In this document: positions 33,831-42,012 of the stretch, in pieces
Position numbering within the stretch: position 1 is the stretch's first letter
Layout of the letters: every line of letters begins with the position of its first letter
NCBI GenBank assembly: GCA_964539655.1
Contig: CAZIJH010000004.1
Location: 28,087 to 92,086 of the forward strand
DNA from: CAZIJH01 sp964539655
GTDB lineage: Archaea > Aenigmatarchaeota > Aenigmatarchaeia > CG10238-14 > SCSR01
Direction: 5' to 3'
DNA: 64,000 nucleotides
Program-made: the position numbers and the translations under genes
Notes under the pieces: model-generated
The model's database searches: none
What the model was told of the DNA's origin: nothing
Seen by the model: the letters and a program-made list of their open reading frames with translations, nothing else

Positions 33831-34328
33831 ATGCAAAAATTGGAGAAACAAGAGAAGGCTGAAAGAGCGGACGTCGTAGAAGACGTTCCGAAGCAGCTTA
33901 AAGAGACAAAGGTCGCGATTTTCGTCGACGGTCCGAACATGCTCAGGAAGGAGTTCATGGTGGACCTTCGCGAGCTCAGGAGAAAGGCTGAGAAGTACGG
34001 CCGTGTGGTTATTGCACGTGCGTTCGTAAACCAGTTCGCTCCGGAGAAGCTCATCGAGGCTATAATCAACGAGGGATTCCAGTCCATAATGGTTCTCGCT
34101 GTCCAGGAGGACGACGCGAACGACGTTGACGTTTCGATGGCATGCGCCGCGTGCGAAGCGGCGATCTCGACCGACATAGAGTACATCGTGCTCGCGACAA
34201 GGGACGCTGATTTCCTGCCCGTGATACAGCTTGCGAAAGCGCACGGCAAGAAGGTCGTCATCATGGCGGCAGAGCCGGGATTCTCTAGCAGCTTGAGAAA
34301 CGCAGCCGACTACGTCGAAGAATTGTAG
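33831..34328 (+). CDS. NYN/LabA-domain nuclease-like protein (TIGR00288 type)
   Basis: A 165-aa protein with VAIFVDGPNMLRKEF at residues 21-35 (the first acidic cluster of the NYN fold), EDDANDVDVSMACAACEA and VLATRDADFLPVIQLAKAHGKKVVIM. The aspartates at VDG, VDV and DAD are the expected metal site. By family it is an RNase of PIN-like fold with unknown RNA target. The ATG at 33831 is chosen because AAAAGGAG lies 10 bases ahead; an alternative GTG is two codons earlier. Confidence 0.85.
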   Translation: MQKLEKQEKAERADVVEDVPKQLKETKVAIFVDGPNMLRKEFMVDLRELRRKAEKYGRVVIARAFVNQFAPEKLIEAIINEGFQSIMVLAVQEDDANDVDVSMACAACEAAISTDIEYIVLATRDADFLPVIQLAKAHGKKVVIMAAEPGFSSSLRNAADYVEEL

Positions 34329-34363
34329 GAAAAATTTGAAATTTTTTTATTTCATTTTATTTC

Positions 34364-34588
34364 TTATCGGGACTTGATTACCCAAAATCCTGCCCTATTT
34401 TTGACGCCGTGATATTCCATTGCGTCAATTAATTTTGCTAGTTCGACAGTCCTGTGCTTCGGAACATTTTTCTCGGGATCGACCAATTGGACGAGTGCGT
34501 GCTCACTGGTTTGCATGCTTTCTATTACTGAAACATGCCCCCAATTGCCTTCTCCGTACAACCTTCCGTAATTAAAACAGGCGAGCAC
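34364..34588 (-). CDS. Hypothetical protein, start probably lost by a 1-nt frameshift
   Basis: The frame 34364-34588 (74 aa from GTG) encodes a natural-looking protein (FNYGRLYGEGNWGHVSVIES, then MEYHGVKNRAGFWVIKS). Upstream residues in the same frame (FNIKNNDVLACF) are also natural-looking, but a TGA blocks them. An ATG at 34622 preceded by TTTAAA is one base out of frame; removing one T of the three at 34611-34613 yields an 85-aa protein beginning MNIFNIKNND. I regard this as a frameshifted or mis-assembled gene. Family unknown. Confidence 0.5.
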   Translation of the reverse strand: MLACFNYGRLYGEGNWGHVSVIESMQTSEHALVQLVDPEKNVPKHRTVELAKLIDAMEYHGVKNRAGFWVIKSR

Positions 34589-34728
34589 GTCGTTGTTGTT
34601 TTTGATGTTGAAAGATATTCATTTAAAGTTAGAATTACGAAAATTACATAAGTTTCATGTTAATCCACGGCGCAAATAGTGAGTAGACATGTAATTATGG
34701 TGATTTTATCAAAGAGAGAAATATACTT

Positions 34729-35169
34729 GTGCTTTACGGTTTTCATCCAAATGAAGATTATTCATGTGAAGTGGCGCTTGAGTTATTCAAGCTGAATCTT
34801 GATGATGTGATCGTTAGTAGGTCTCCACCTCCACCACGAGATTTTAGAGAAATTATGAAGAAGCATGATGCAAGCTGGTCATTCGATCTTCATTCTGAAC
34901 GCAACCCCACTTTACCAGAGGAGTCAGTTTTACGCTCTTCAAACCTAGGATATATAACATGGGGATGGAATCGCGATTATTATGGAATCTTTAGAGAATT
35001 CTTCAGCAAATACTATGAGGGTAACGAGGTCCTAGATTATGGGCCTCGCGATCATAGGAAAGGAGCGGCGGGCTCATTAGGTTTGGCCCTTCTATGGTAT
35101 CGCCCTCTAAATCAGAGTGTTAATCTCCTCAAGGGGCTTTCTCAATACCTCAAGACTTGTTCTGCGTAA
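34729..35169 (+). CDS. Possible M14/AstE-like zinc hydrolase, uncertain start
   Basis: A 146-aa frame from GTG 34729. The sequence LYGFHPNEDYSCEVALELF, then SWSFDLHSERNP resembles the zinc ligands HxxE and DLH of carboxypeptidase/succinylglutamate-desuccinylase-like enzymes. A second region has YITWGWNRDYYGIFREFF. In-frame codons before the GTG (NILV) would complete the first beta strand, but no start codon is present there, so the 5' end is unclear or frameshifted. Codon use differs from neighbouring genes. Confidence 0.45.
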   Translation: MLYGFHPNEDYSCEVALELFKLNLDDVIVSRSPPPPRDFREIMKKHDASWSFDLHSERNPTLPEESVLRSSNLGYITWGWNRDYYGIFREFFSKYYEGNEVLDYGPRDHRKGAAGSLGLALLWYRPLNQSVNLLKGLSQYLKTCSA

Positions 35170-35236
35170 ATTATTTTCGGTGCATCGAAAGTTTAAATCC
35201 ATATGCCACCAAATATTGTTAGCAAGTTGGTTTTTA

Positions 35237-35566
35237 ATGGGATTGTTAGACGGCTTATTTGGAAAGAAAAACGATAACGAAGAGCCTACAGAGTTGCAGG
35301 CCGAGGAAGAGACGACCGAGAAAGTGAGCGTCCGCGTCGAGAACCTTGGCGGGCTGAACGACGTGGAAAGGATGATGAAATTTTTGCGCGACGGCAACAT
35401 TCTTTTCCTGAAGACGCGCGAGCTGCAGAGGAGGGATATAGGGCAGTTCCAGACGGCGGTCCAGAAATTGAAGCGCGTCTGCGGACAGTACGGATGGGAC
35501 ATAGCCGGAACGGAAGAAGGGTACCTTGTCGTCACTCCCAGGTTCGCACAGATTCTCAGAGAGTAA
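35237..35566 (+). CDS. sepF: Archaeal SepF cell-division protein
   Basis: A 109-aa protein from ATG 35237. The N-terminus (MGLLDGLFGKKN) is the amphipathic membrane-binding helix of SepF. An acidic linker leads to the DUF552 core: VSVRVENLGGLNDVERMMKFLRDGNILFLKT, then RRDIGQFQTAVQKLKRVCGQYGWDIAGTEEGYLVVTP (in part). By family it anchors FtsZ to the membrane at mid-cell. The gene overlaps the end of the convergent HAD gene by 11 bp. Confidence 0.92.
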   Translation: MGLLDGLFGKKNDNEEPTELQAEEETTEKVSVRVENLGGLNDVERMMKFLRDGNILFLKTRELQRRDIGQFQTAVQKLKRVCGQYGWDIAGTEEGYLVVTPRFAQILRE

Positions 35567-36227
35567 GCAGCTTCTCGAAATTTTTCCGGAATTCCACGAG
35601 ATTTTTAAAAACCTTGACTGCCCCGTTTCTTTCCAATGCTGATTGGGGATATTCTCCAGTCGCGACTCCCACGCCGTTCATTCTTGCGCGCCTCGCGGAA
35701 ATTATTTCGTAGATCGAATCGCCGATGTACAGACACTGCTTTGCGTTAACCTTCAAAATTTTCGCAGCCTTTATCAGGGGATCTGGATGAGGCTTGTGAA
35801 GTCTCGTGTCTTCGGACGAAATCACGAGATCGAAAAATTTTCCGATTCCTGTCTTTCTGAAACCCAGATCGATATTTTTTCTTGATCCGGAAGAAACGAG
35901 CGCGATTTTCAATTTCTTTTTTGCAAGGAAACTTAAAAATTCCTTCGCGCCTTTCATCAATTTTATTCCATTCTTTTCCACGATCGATTTGTAGACCACG
36001 TCCCTTTCTGTCGTGAATTTTTTCAGTTCCCTGGCAGTTATTTTAGGATAGATTTCTTTCATAATCTCGTTAGCAGACTTCCCGAACTCGTGATAGATTT
36101 TTCTTATTTGATTATGGTTCAATTTCATGCCGGATTTTTCCGCAGCGATCACAAAAGAATCCACGTGGTCATTGTAAGAATCTATCAGCACCTGATCGAA
36201 ATCGAAAATAACCGCGCGGACTTCCAT
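35556..36227 (-). CDS. HAD-superfamily phosphatase (phosphoglycolate-phosphatase-like)
   Basis: A 223-aa enzyme with motif I FDFDQVLIDS (nucleophile Asp9, acid Asp11), motif II VSSG near residue 115, and motif III/IV HKPHPDPLIKAAK, then CLYIGDSIYEI. The cap domain lies between motifs I and II (about 15-90), as in subfamily I phosphatases and phosphoglucomutase-like enzymes. The Gln at the fourth position of motif I, replacing Gly, is a minor variation. The substrate is unknown. Confidence 0.86.
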   Translation of the reverse strand: MEVRAVIFDFDQVLIDSYNDHVDSFVIAAEKSGMKLNHNQIRKIYHEFGKSANEIMKEIYPKITARELKKFTTERDVVYKSIVEKNGIKLMKGAKEFLSFLAKKKLKIALVSSGSRKNIDLGFRKTGIGKFFDLVISSEDTRLHKPHPDPLIKAAKILKVNAKQCLYIGDSIYEIISARRARMNGVGVATGEYPQSALERNGAVKVFKNLVEFRKNFEKLLTL

Positions 36228-36303
36228 TAGAATTATTTGTCAGGCTGGATTATAAAATCGGCCGAAAAAGTTTAATTCGTTGAATTACGCTTTTAATTAC
36301 AAG

Positions 36304-37800
36304 GTGATTTGTTTCACGGCAGCGAAGAAGAAAAAATTCTACATAACGACCGCAATCGCGTACACTAATGGCCCGCCACACATGGGTCACGCCTACCAGT
36401 TCATCGTGTCTGATGTAATCGCACGCTGGCATCGTCTTAAAGGAGAGGATGTATTTTTCTTGACGGGTACGGATGAATACGGTACCAAGCTGCAGAAGAC
36501 GGCAGAAAAAATGGGGATATCTCCTCAGCAGCTCACTGATCAGAATACTGAAAAATTCAGGGAGATTGACAAACTGCTCGACATTTCGTTCGACAATTTT
36601 ATCAGGACGACGGACAAAAAGGTCCATTGGCCGACTGCACAGAAGATTTGGGCCACGCTCGTGAAAAGCGGGGACATCTACAAAAAGAAATACAGGGGGC
36701 TGTATTGTTCCGGCTGCGAGGGATTCAAGACGGAAAAGGAATTGGTAAACGGACTGTGTCCTGAACACCAGAAGGCTCCCGAGATTTTCGAGGAGGAAAA
36801 TTATTTTTTCAAGCTCACGAAATACACGAAAAGGATTGCTGAATTGATCGAGAACAAAGATATTCTTTTGCTGCCGGAATCCAGAAAACATGAGGCGCTG
36901 AACATTTTGAAAAATATAGACGACATTAGCTTCTCTCGTTCCGTATCCGCACTCGAATGGGGAATCCCAGTTCCCGGCGACGATTCGCAAGTGATCTACG
37001 TATGGTGCGACGCGCTGACAAATTATCTTTCCGGAATAGGTTTCACTTCAAACCCGAAGAATTTTAAAAAATATTGGCCGGCTGATTTGCACATACTTGG
37101 GAAAGACAATCTGAAATTCCACACAATATTTTGGCCTGCGATGCTGCTTTCCGCTAAATTGAAATTGCCTAAAAAAATATTCGTGCACGGATTCGTGACA
37201 TCGGGAGGGCTGAAGATGAGCAAAAGCATAGGCAACGTGATAGACCCGTTGAAGATGCTGAAAAAATACGGCACGGAACCTCTGCGGTATTTTCTGGCGA
37301 GAGAAATAATTTTCGGGGAAGACGGAGACTTTTCAGAACAGTCGTTAATCAACAGAGTGAATGGCGAGCTTGCTTCGGATTTGGGAAATCTCGTCTATCG
37401 TGCTTTGTCTCTTGCGGAAAAATACAAGGGACCGGTTGCGGGCAAAAAGGAATTAGAAAGAAGATTGGACATTTCGAAAATCGAAAAATCTTTCGACGAA
37501 TTAAAAATCAACGAAGGATTGGAAGAGATCTGGAATTTCATCCGAGCGACAAACAAGTACATCAACGAAAACGAGCCTTGGAAGCTGGAAGGAAAAGAAT
37601 TGGGAAACGTGATCTACAATCTTCTCGAATCCCTGAGAATAATTTCGATTTTGGTTTCTCCCTTCCTGCCAGACACCAGCAGAAAAATTAACGAACAGAT
37701 TGGCGTGAAATCTGGAAAACTGAAAGATTGTAAATTCAAAAAATTCTTGGGCAAGGTAAAGAAAGGTGAAATACTTTTTAAGAAAATAGAGGATTCCTAA
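36304..37800 (+). CDS. metG: Methionyl-tRNA synthetase
   Basis: A class I synthetase (about 498-506 aa) that charges tRNA-Met. The N-terminal Rossmann fold has AYTNGPPHMGHAYQ (the HIGH motif as HMGH), one zinc knuckle remains (YCSGCEGF...LCPEH) and the KMSKS loop reads LKMSKSIGN near residue 305. The anticodon-binding helical domain follows. The C-terminal EMAP domain is missing and may be supplied by the stand-alone protein at 19587. I prefer GTG 36304 as start; an in-frame TTG lies at 36280. Confidence 0.94.
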   Translation: MICFTAAKKKKFYITTAIAYTNGPPHMGHAYQFIVSDVIARWHRLKGEDVFFLTGTDEYGTKLQKTAEKMGISPQQLTDQNTEKFREIDKLLDISFDNFIRTTDKKVHWPTAQKIWATLVKSGDIYKKKYRGLYCSGCEGFKTEKELVNGLCPEHQKAPEIFEEENYFFKLTKYTKRIAELIENKDILLLPESRKHEALNILKNIDDISFSRSVSALEWGIPVPGDDSQVIYVWCDALTNYLSGIGFTSNPKNFKKYWPADLHILGKDNLKFHTIFWPAMLLSAKLKLPKKIFVHGFVTSGGLKMSKSIGNVIDPLKMLKKYGTEPLRYFLAREIIFGEDGDFSEQSLINRVNGELASDLGNLVYRALSLAEKYKGPVAGKKELERRLDISKIEKSFDELKINEGLEEIWNFIRATNKYINENEPWKLEGKELGNVIYNLLESLRIISILVSPFLPDTSRKINEQIGVKSGKLKDCKFKKFLGKVKKGEILFKKIEDS

Positions 37801-37858
37801 ATCTGCCAATTTGGCATGTTTCTAAATTAAATTTATACTTATTATGTCATGTAATGTC

Positions 37859-38230
37859 ATGCCAAAAATTGGAAGAGCGTACGGATTCTTCAATTGCAAT
37901 GCCGAGAAAGAAAAAGTTGAAAATGAGTTTTCTACAGTTCGTGAATTGGTTCGAACACCGCGCGAAATGGAACTTTATTTTAGTGAAGACATGGACAGTT
38001 TGAAAAATGAAAATGACATTGATTTGACACCAATTATTGAAAAGGCTAAGGAAGCCGGGATGAGATACGTATTGAAGGCAGAATATCCTCGGGCCACCAA
38101 CAGAAAAACTGCAGACAATCTGGCGGCAATTTTAAATCAATTATACAATACACCTTTGTACAGTGAGGGGGAAAATTTTAATGGAGAGATTGTCTATAAA
38201 AAAGGGTGTGCTTACGTCTTTAGAGATTAA
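37859..38230 (+). CDS. Hypothetical protein, 123 aa
   Basis: A soluble protein beginning MPKIGRAYGFFNC. I favour ATG 37859 over ATG 37844 because a TATA-like stretch (AAATTTATAC) ends about 20 bp ahead. The C-terminal part (GEIVYKKGCAYVFRD) is strongly coding in character. There is no motif or family that I recognise. Confidence 0.5.
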   Translation: MPKIGRAYGFFNCNAEKEKVENEFSTVRELVRTPREMELYFSEDMDSLKNENDIDLTPIIEKAKEAGMRYVLKAEYPRATNRKTADNLAAILNQLYNTPLYSEGENFNGEIVYKKGCAYVFRD

Positions 38231-38311
38231 GGAAGATGTTCTTTTCAAAGAAAAATAGAATGAATAAAGGTTTAAACGTAGAAACCGAATTTTAATCAAA
38301 GGTTGTTCGGT

Positions 38312-38779
38312 TTGAAGCTTGTCAAACACTACATGAAAAAAAGAGTCGTTAAATTTTCTCCGAATGATTCCGTATTCGAAGTCGCCAAAGTTTTTTCGAA
38401 AAATAACATATCTGGCGCGCCAGTTGTGAAGAATGACAAAGTTGTTGGCGTAATCACCGAGGGAGATTTGCTTAATTTTCTGAAAATAAAGCTTCCAGAA
38501 GTCAACGGCCTCGCGGAGGAGCCTCATGTTCTTACATTGATGATTGCGAACTTCGTCAAGGAAGGATTGGAATTTATCAACGAGGCGAAAAAGATTTCGA
38601 AGACCAAGGTGGACAACTTCATGTCGAAGGAAATAATTTCGATCGGTCCCGAAGCGAACATACTCGAGGCCGCTCAGATAATGGCGACTTGCAAGGTGAA
38701 CGGGCTTCCAGTGATTTCCAATGACAAGCTTGTCGGAATAATTTCACGGGCCGATTTGATCAAGGCGCTTCTGGAATAA
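38312..38779 (+). CDS. CBS-domain pair protein
   Basis: A 155-aa protein made of two CBS domains: MKLVKHYMKKRVVKFSPNDSV at the start and VDNFMSKEIISIGPEANILEAAQIMATCKVNGLPVIS (in part) near residue 95. A helical insert of about 40 residues separates them. Such pairs bind adenosyl ligands and act as energy sensors. TTG 38312 is preferred over TTG 38303 because AAAGGTTG lies about 10 bases ahead. No fused effector domain is visible. Confidence 0.83.
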   Translation: MKLVKHYMKKRVVKFSPNDSVFEVAKVFSKNNISGAPVVKNDKVVGVITEGDLLNFLKIKLPEVNGLAEEPHVLTLMIANFVKEGLEFINEAKKISKTKVDNFMSKEIISIGPEANILEAAQIMATCKVNGLPVISNDKLVGIISRADLIKALLE

Positions 38780-38783
38780 ACAT

Positions 38784-39707
38784 TCAGCTCTTATAAAATA
38801 CTTTTGAGAATTTTCTGGACAAATCTGTTTTGTCGGAGCCAACTACAACAGGTATTTCAAAAAACTTTATTTCAGCGTCCTTTATTTCGGATGCTTTTGC
38901 AACGCAGTAAGCATCTGCTCCTGTGCCGCGTGCGATGACGTAAAGTGGCATATAGTCCTCCATTCTTGTAATGTTCTGGCCGGTTCTGACAATGACGATT
39001 TTCCCGTTCTTTCTTCCTACTATGTCCCTTCTTTCCAAACTGTATGTCTCGCTGCCGTTTCCTTTCAAAGTCATCGGGCCCCATTCGACGTCGTACCCCG
39101 CGCTTTCCAGCACCGGAGAAACGTCGACATCCAATTTAATTAACATCTTTTTTGCGTCTTCCGACAAGACATATGTTTTGATTTCTTTCGATTTGGCTTC
39201 TCTGAACAGAAATCCGCTTCCGCAACTGGTGCATGTGTATTTTACATTATCCGGCTTAGCTTCGGAAAATTCGTCTCCCTTGTTGCATTTCAAGGATGTC
39301 CCAAAAGTTTTGTATTCTTTTTCGACTTCTTTGTCGCAATGTGGGCAGATAGGATTTTTATTCTCTCCAAATTTTTCAGATTTGAAATTGTGAGAACCAT
39401 TTTTGTGAGAATAAATCCCCATCTTTCTGATGTCGGAATTTATTATACCCTGTTTTAGACATTCTGGACATACTGTCTGATTCAGAAGGAAAATATTTTC
39501 ACAAGACGGGCAACAAGTATACTTGTCAATCTTTCCAACAGCCAACAAATTCCTACTTTCCAGATTTTTTACCAAACCGGGAATTTCATTTGCAGTTTTC
39601 TTGGTTAAAATTTCTAATTCGCGACTATTCAAATCTGGAGTGATTTCTTTACCAAACAATGCATCCAACAAAATTTCATCTTGCTTGCTGAGAGTTTCCC
39701 TGTTCAT
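38784..39707 (-). CDS. Multi-zinc-ribbon protein
   Basis: A 307-aa protein with an N-terminal helical, winged-helix-like part (1-55) and then three CxxC-type zinc ribbons: CCPSCENIFLLNQTVCPECL, CPHCDKEVEKEY with a partner cysteine, and YTCTSCGSGF. The C-terminal 150 residues form a mixed alpha/beta domain (RNGKIVIVRTGQN-like strand, then LYVIARGTGADAYCVAKAS) that looks like a restriction-endonuclease or output domain. DNA or RNA binding is likely; the role is unknown. Confidence 0.6.
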   Translation of the reverse strand: MNRETLSKQDEILLDALFGKEITPDLNSRELEILTKKTANEIPGLVKNLESRNLLAVGKIDKYTCCPSCENIFLLNQTVCPECLKQGIINSDIRKMGIYSHKNGSHNFKSEKFGENKNPICPHCDKEVEKEYKTFGTSLKCNKGDEFSEAKPDNVKYTCTSCGSGFLFREAKSKEIKTYVLSEDAKKMLIKLDVDVSPVLESAGYDVEWGPMTLKGNGSETYSLERRDIVGRKNGKIVIVRTGQNITRMEDYMPLYVIARGTGADAYCVAKASEIKDAEIKFFEIPVVVGSDKTDLSRKFSKVFYKS

Positions 39708-39765
39708 CTGTAACAGAGACTTGTTAAAGCTTATAAGCTTAACTATATTTCAATTCAAAAATTTG

Positions 39766-39861
39766 CGCCCAGGATGGGATTTGAACCCACAAGAGCTTGC
39801 GCTCGCAGCGTTTCAGTAAATTTTTCCAGCGCTGTGCCATACCGGGTTAGGCGACCTGGGC
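39766..39861 (-). tRNA. tRNA-Ser (GGA) with a 12-nt intron
   Basis: The acceptor GCCCAGG pairs with CCTGGGC, with discriminator G, as in serine tRNAs. The anticodon stem is CAGCG/CGCTG. The 19-nt loop reads CTGGAA, then a 12-nt intron, then A, giving anticodon GGA with the intron at 37/38 (complement of 39812-39823). The long variable arm holds GAGC/GCTC, and the T-arm is GTGGG-TTCAAAT-CCCAT. The mature length is 84 nt. Confidence 0.9.
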
Positions 39862-39909
39862 ATCAGATAATAGATTAACATTTAAAGTTAAAACCAATTT
39901 TATTGTTCC

Positions 39910-40662
39910 ATGGATAAGTACGCTATTTTCGGACCTTTTGATTTACAGGAGGCGAGAGCATTATCGACATCCGATCCAATGGAATGCACACCATTCGCAT
40001 GGAATGACAAGACTCATTTGGAGAGCGTGGGCCAAAGTTGCTTGAATTATGGAGGGATGAAATATCAGAAAGGGCACAGCAGGCATAGCAGCCACCATTT
40101 CGGAGGCAAATTCTCAACGATAATTTACAATGATGTCCGTATGGTTCTGTGCCAATTGGACGACACTTCTGGAATTTATGCGTGCGAAGTTCCGATCGAT
40201 TCAATCTTTTTGAGGGGATTTGACGAACTGCTTGCGCAGAAGAAGAATCCGGAAAGCGGACTCAACAATGCCTTGGACAAAAGACGTTTGGAATTGCGGA
40301 AAAGGGTCGAGGCAGAACCCAATAAGTCACATCCTTGGATTTTGAAAATAAAAGAATCAGGTGTGATGGAACGGAGCAATCAAAAATTATTGGACGCCGT
40401 AAAAGCGAAACGAGAACCGGAATATTTCACAGAATCGGAATTAAAATCGCTCATCGAAAAATTTTACGATGTAGGCATTTTCGGCAGGTACACACACATG
40501 GGAATGGCGTTACGACATCTGGGAATATCCACGGCTCATCTCGTAAAAGACGCAAAAGAAGAACAATTATTCGGAGCTAAACAGATGTCTGATACGTATT
40601 ACCAATTTTGTGCCAAATATTTGGAAGAAAATACAGAAGAAAAGTTATTTGAAGAAATATGA
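39910..40662 (+). CDS. Hypothetical protein, 250 aa
   Basis: A soluble protein with a histidine/serine-rich middle (KGHSRHSSHHFGGKFS), a helical charged region (ALDKRRLELRKRVEAEPNK) and a C-terminal part (YTHMGMALRHLGISTAHLV). Two or more histidine clusters could bind metal, but no family is apparent. A TATA-like element lies in the gap between tRNA-Ser and this gene. Confidence 0.55.
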   Translation: MDKYAIFGPFDLQEARALSTSDPMECTPFAWNDKTHLESVGQSCLNYGGMKYQKGHSRHSSHHFGGKFSTIIYNDVRMVLCQLDDTSGIYACEVPIDSIFLRGFDELLAQKKNPESGLNNALDKRRLELRKRVEAEPNKSHPWILKIKESGVMERSNQKLLDAVKAKREPEYFTESELKSLIEKFYDVGIFGRYTHMGMALRHLGISTAHLVKDAKEEQLFGAKQMSDTYYQFCAKYLEENTEEKLFEEI

Positions 40663-40792
40663 TAAAAAATTCTTCTTAAACGTCTATAAATTTGATTCGA
40701 AATTTAGACCAATGTTCCACTAAATTTATCCATACCCATTGCAATGAAGTATTCTGGAAAAATTATTTTCTTGGCTCGCATTGGAGGTTGAA

Positions 40793-41929
40793 ATGAAAGT
40801 CTCTGAGCTGATGATAAAGAACGTTGTAACAGCCGATTGTGACGAACATATTTCTAAAGTACTTCCAAAATTTGAGAATTACGGAATTCACCAGATGCCG
40901 GTCACTTGTCACGGAGAATATGAGGGGATGATTGTTTTGAAGGATCTTCTGTCTGCAGCGTACGATCCCGTAAAAACAAAGATTGGCAATTTCAAGATAA
41001 GCACGGATGTCCTCGGTCCGGACGACGAAATCGATGACGCTGTTGTGAGAATTGTTAATTCCGGCCACAGGGCGCTGCCTGTACTCTCCGACGGCTATCT
41101 TGTCGGGATTTTGAGCCTGACAGATTTGGTAAAAAACGTCAAGTACAGGGAGGAAGAGATGGTAGATCACTTCATAAAGAATGTCATAAAGGTAAAGAAT
41201 GTCAGCAACCTCGGAGAGGCGCTCTGCCTTATGGACGAAAACAATGTTTCCAGGCTGCCGGTTGTCAACAGTGAAGAAGAAATTGTTGGATGTTTCGACG
41301 CACTGAGCATGGTAAAATTCCTGAAAGTGCCGCACGAGTCGATAAGGTTTTCAAAACTGACAGCGATCGAGAAGGAGTCTCTCAGAGGATTCGAGGTTAA
41401 GAATTATATGAGGCCCACCGCGACGATGGACGTAAAGGAATTTTCTGCGTCGAAAATAATTGAAAGGCTCCAGCAGCACGAGGAAGTCATTTTGACCGAG
41501 AACAAATCGCCCGTCGGAATCGTCATTCCGAAAGATCTGCTGAAGCACGCGATTGTGGAGGATTTGCCAAAAATCCGGATTTCGCAGTACACAAAAATGG
41601 ATCCCGTCTTTTACCAAAGATTTGTGAACCTAGTAGAAAAATTTGCCAAAAGGTTTTCAAGGCTGAACGAAATAAAAGAAGTTTCCATTCATGTCAATTC
41701 CCATCAAACCAACGGCAAAGGATTGCGATATTATTTAAAAGGAAAGGTTATAACGACGAGCAAATCTTTCCCTGCCAAGGCGGAATCCTGGAATCTGATA
41801 GACACCGCGCACGACCTGCTCGGCAATTTGGAAAAGCAACTGATGAAACGACGGCTACCGAAATTTTCCGGATTGAAAATTAAGAACAGACAAAAAGAAA
41901 CGCAGTTCGCTGCAGAAGAAGAAGTTTAA
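40793..41929 (+). CDS. Tandem CBS domains fused to an HPF/RaiA-like C-terminal domain
   Basis: A 378-aa protein. ATG 40793 has GGAGGTTGAA just upstream. Four CBS domains can be followed: about 1-55 (ELMIKNVVTADCDEHI), 60-115, 118-175 (FIKNVIKVKNVSNLGEALC) and 195-250 (KNYMRPTATMDVKEF). From about 255 to 355 comes an alpha/beta domain (RFSRLNEIKEVSIHVNSHQTNGKG then YYLKGKVITTSKSFPAKAESWNL, in part) resembling HPF/RaiA ribosome-hibernation proteins. Known CBS domains bind AMP/ATP, so an energy-sensing ribosome factor is an attractive inference. Confidence 0.75.
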   Translation: MKVSELMIKNVVTADCDEHISKVLPKFENYGIHQMPVTCHGEYEGMIVLKDLLSAAYDPVKTKIGNFKISTDVLGPDDEIDDAVVRIVNSGHRALPVLSDGYLVGILSLTDLVKNVKYREEEMVDHFIKNVIKVKNVSNLGEALCLMDENNVSRLPVVNSEEEIVGCFDALSMVKFLKVPHESIRFSKLTAIEKESLRGFEVKNYMRPTATMDVKEFSASKIIERLQQHEEVILTENKSPVGIVIPKDLLKHAIVEDLPKIRISQYTKMDPVFYQRFVNLVEKFAKRFSRLNEIKEVSIHVNSHQTNGKGLRYYLKGKVITTSKSFPAKAESWNLIDTAHDLLGNLEKQLMKRRLPKFSGLKIKNRQKETQFAAEEEV

Positions 41930-42012
41930 ATTTACTATTAAATTGAAGTTTTCAAAATTGATTAAGAAAATTAGTAGCTAAGTATTTCCATAGTCCATCC
42001 AAAATAATATTA

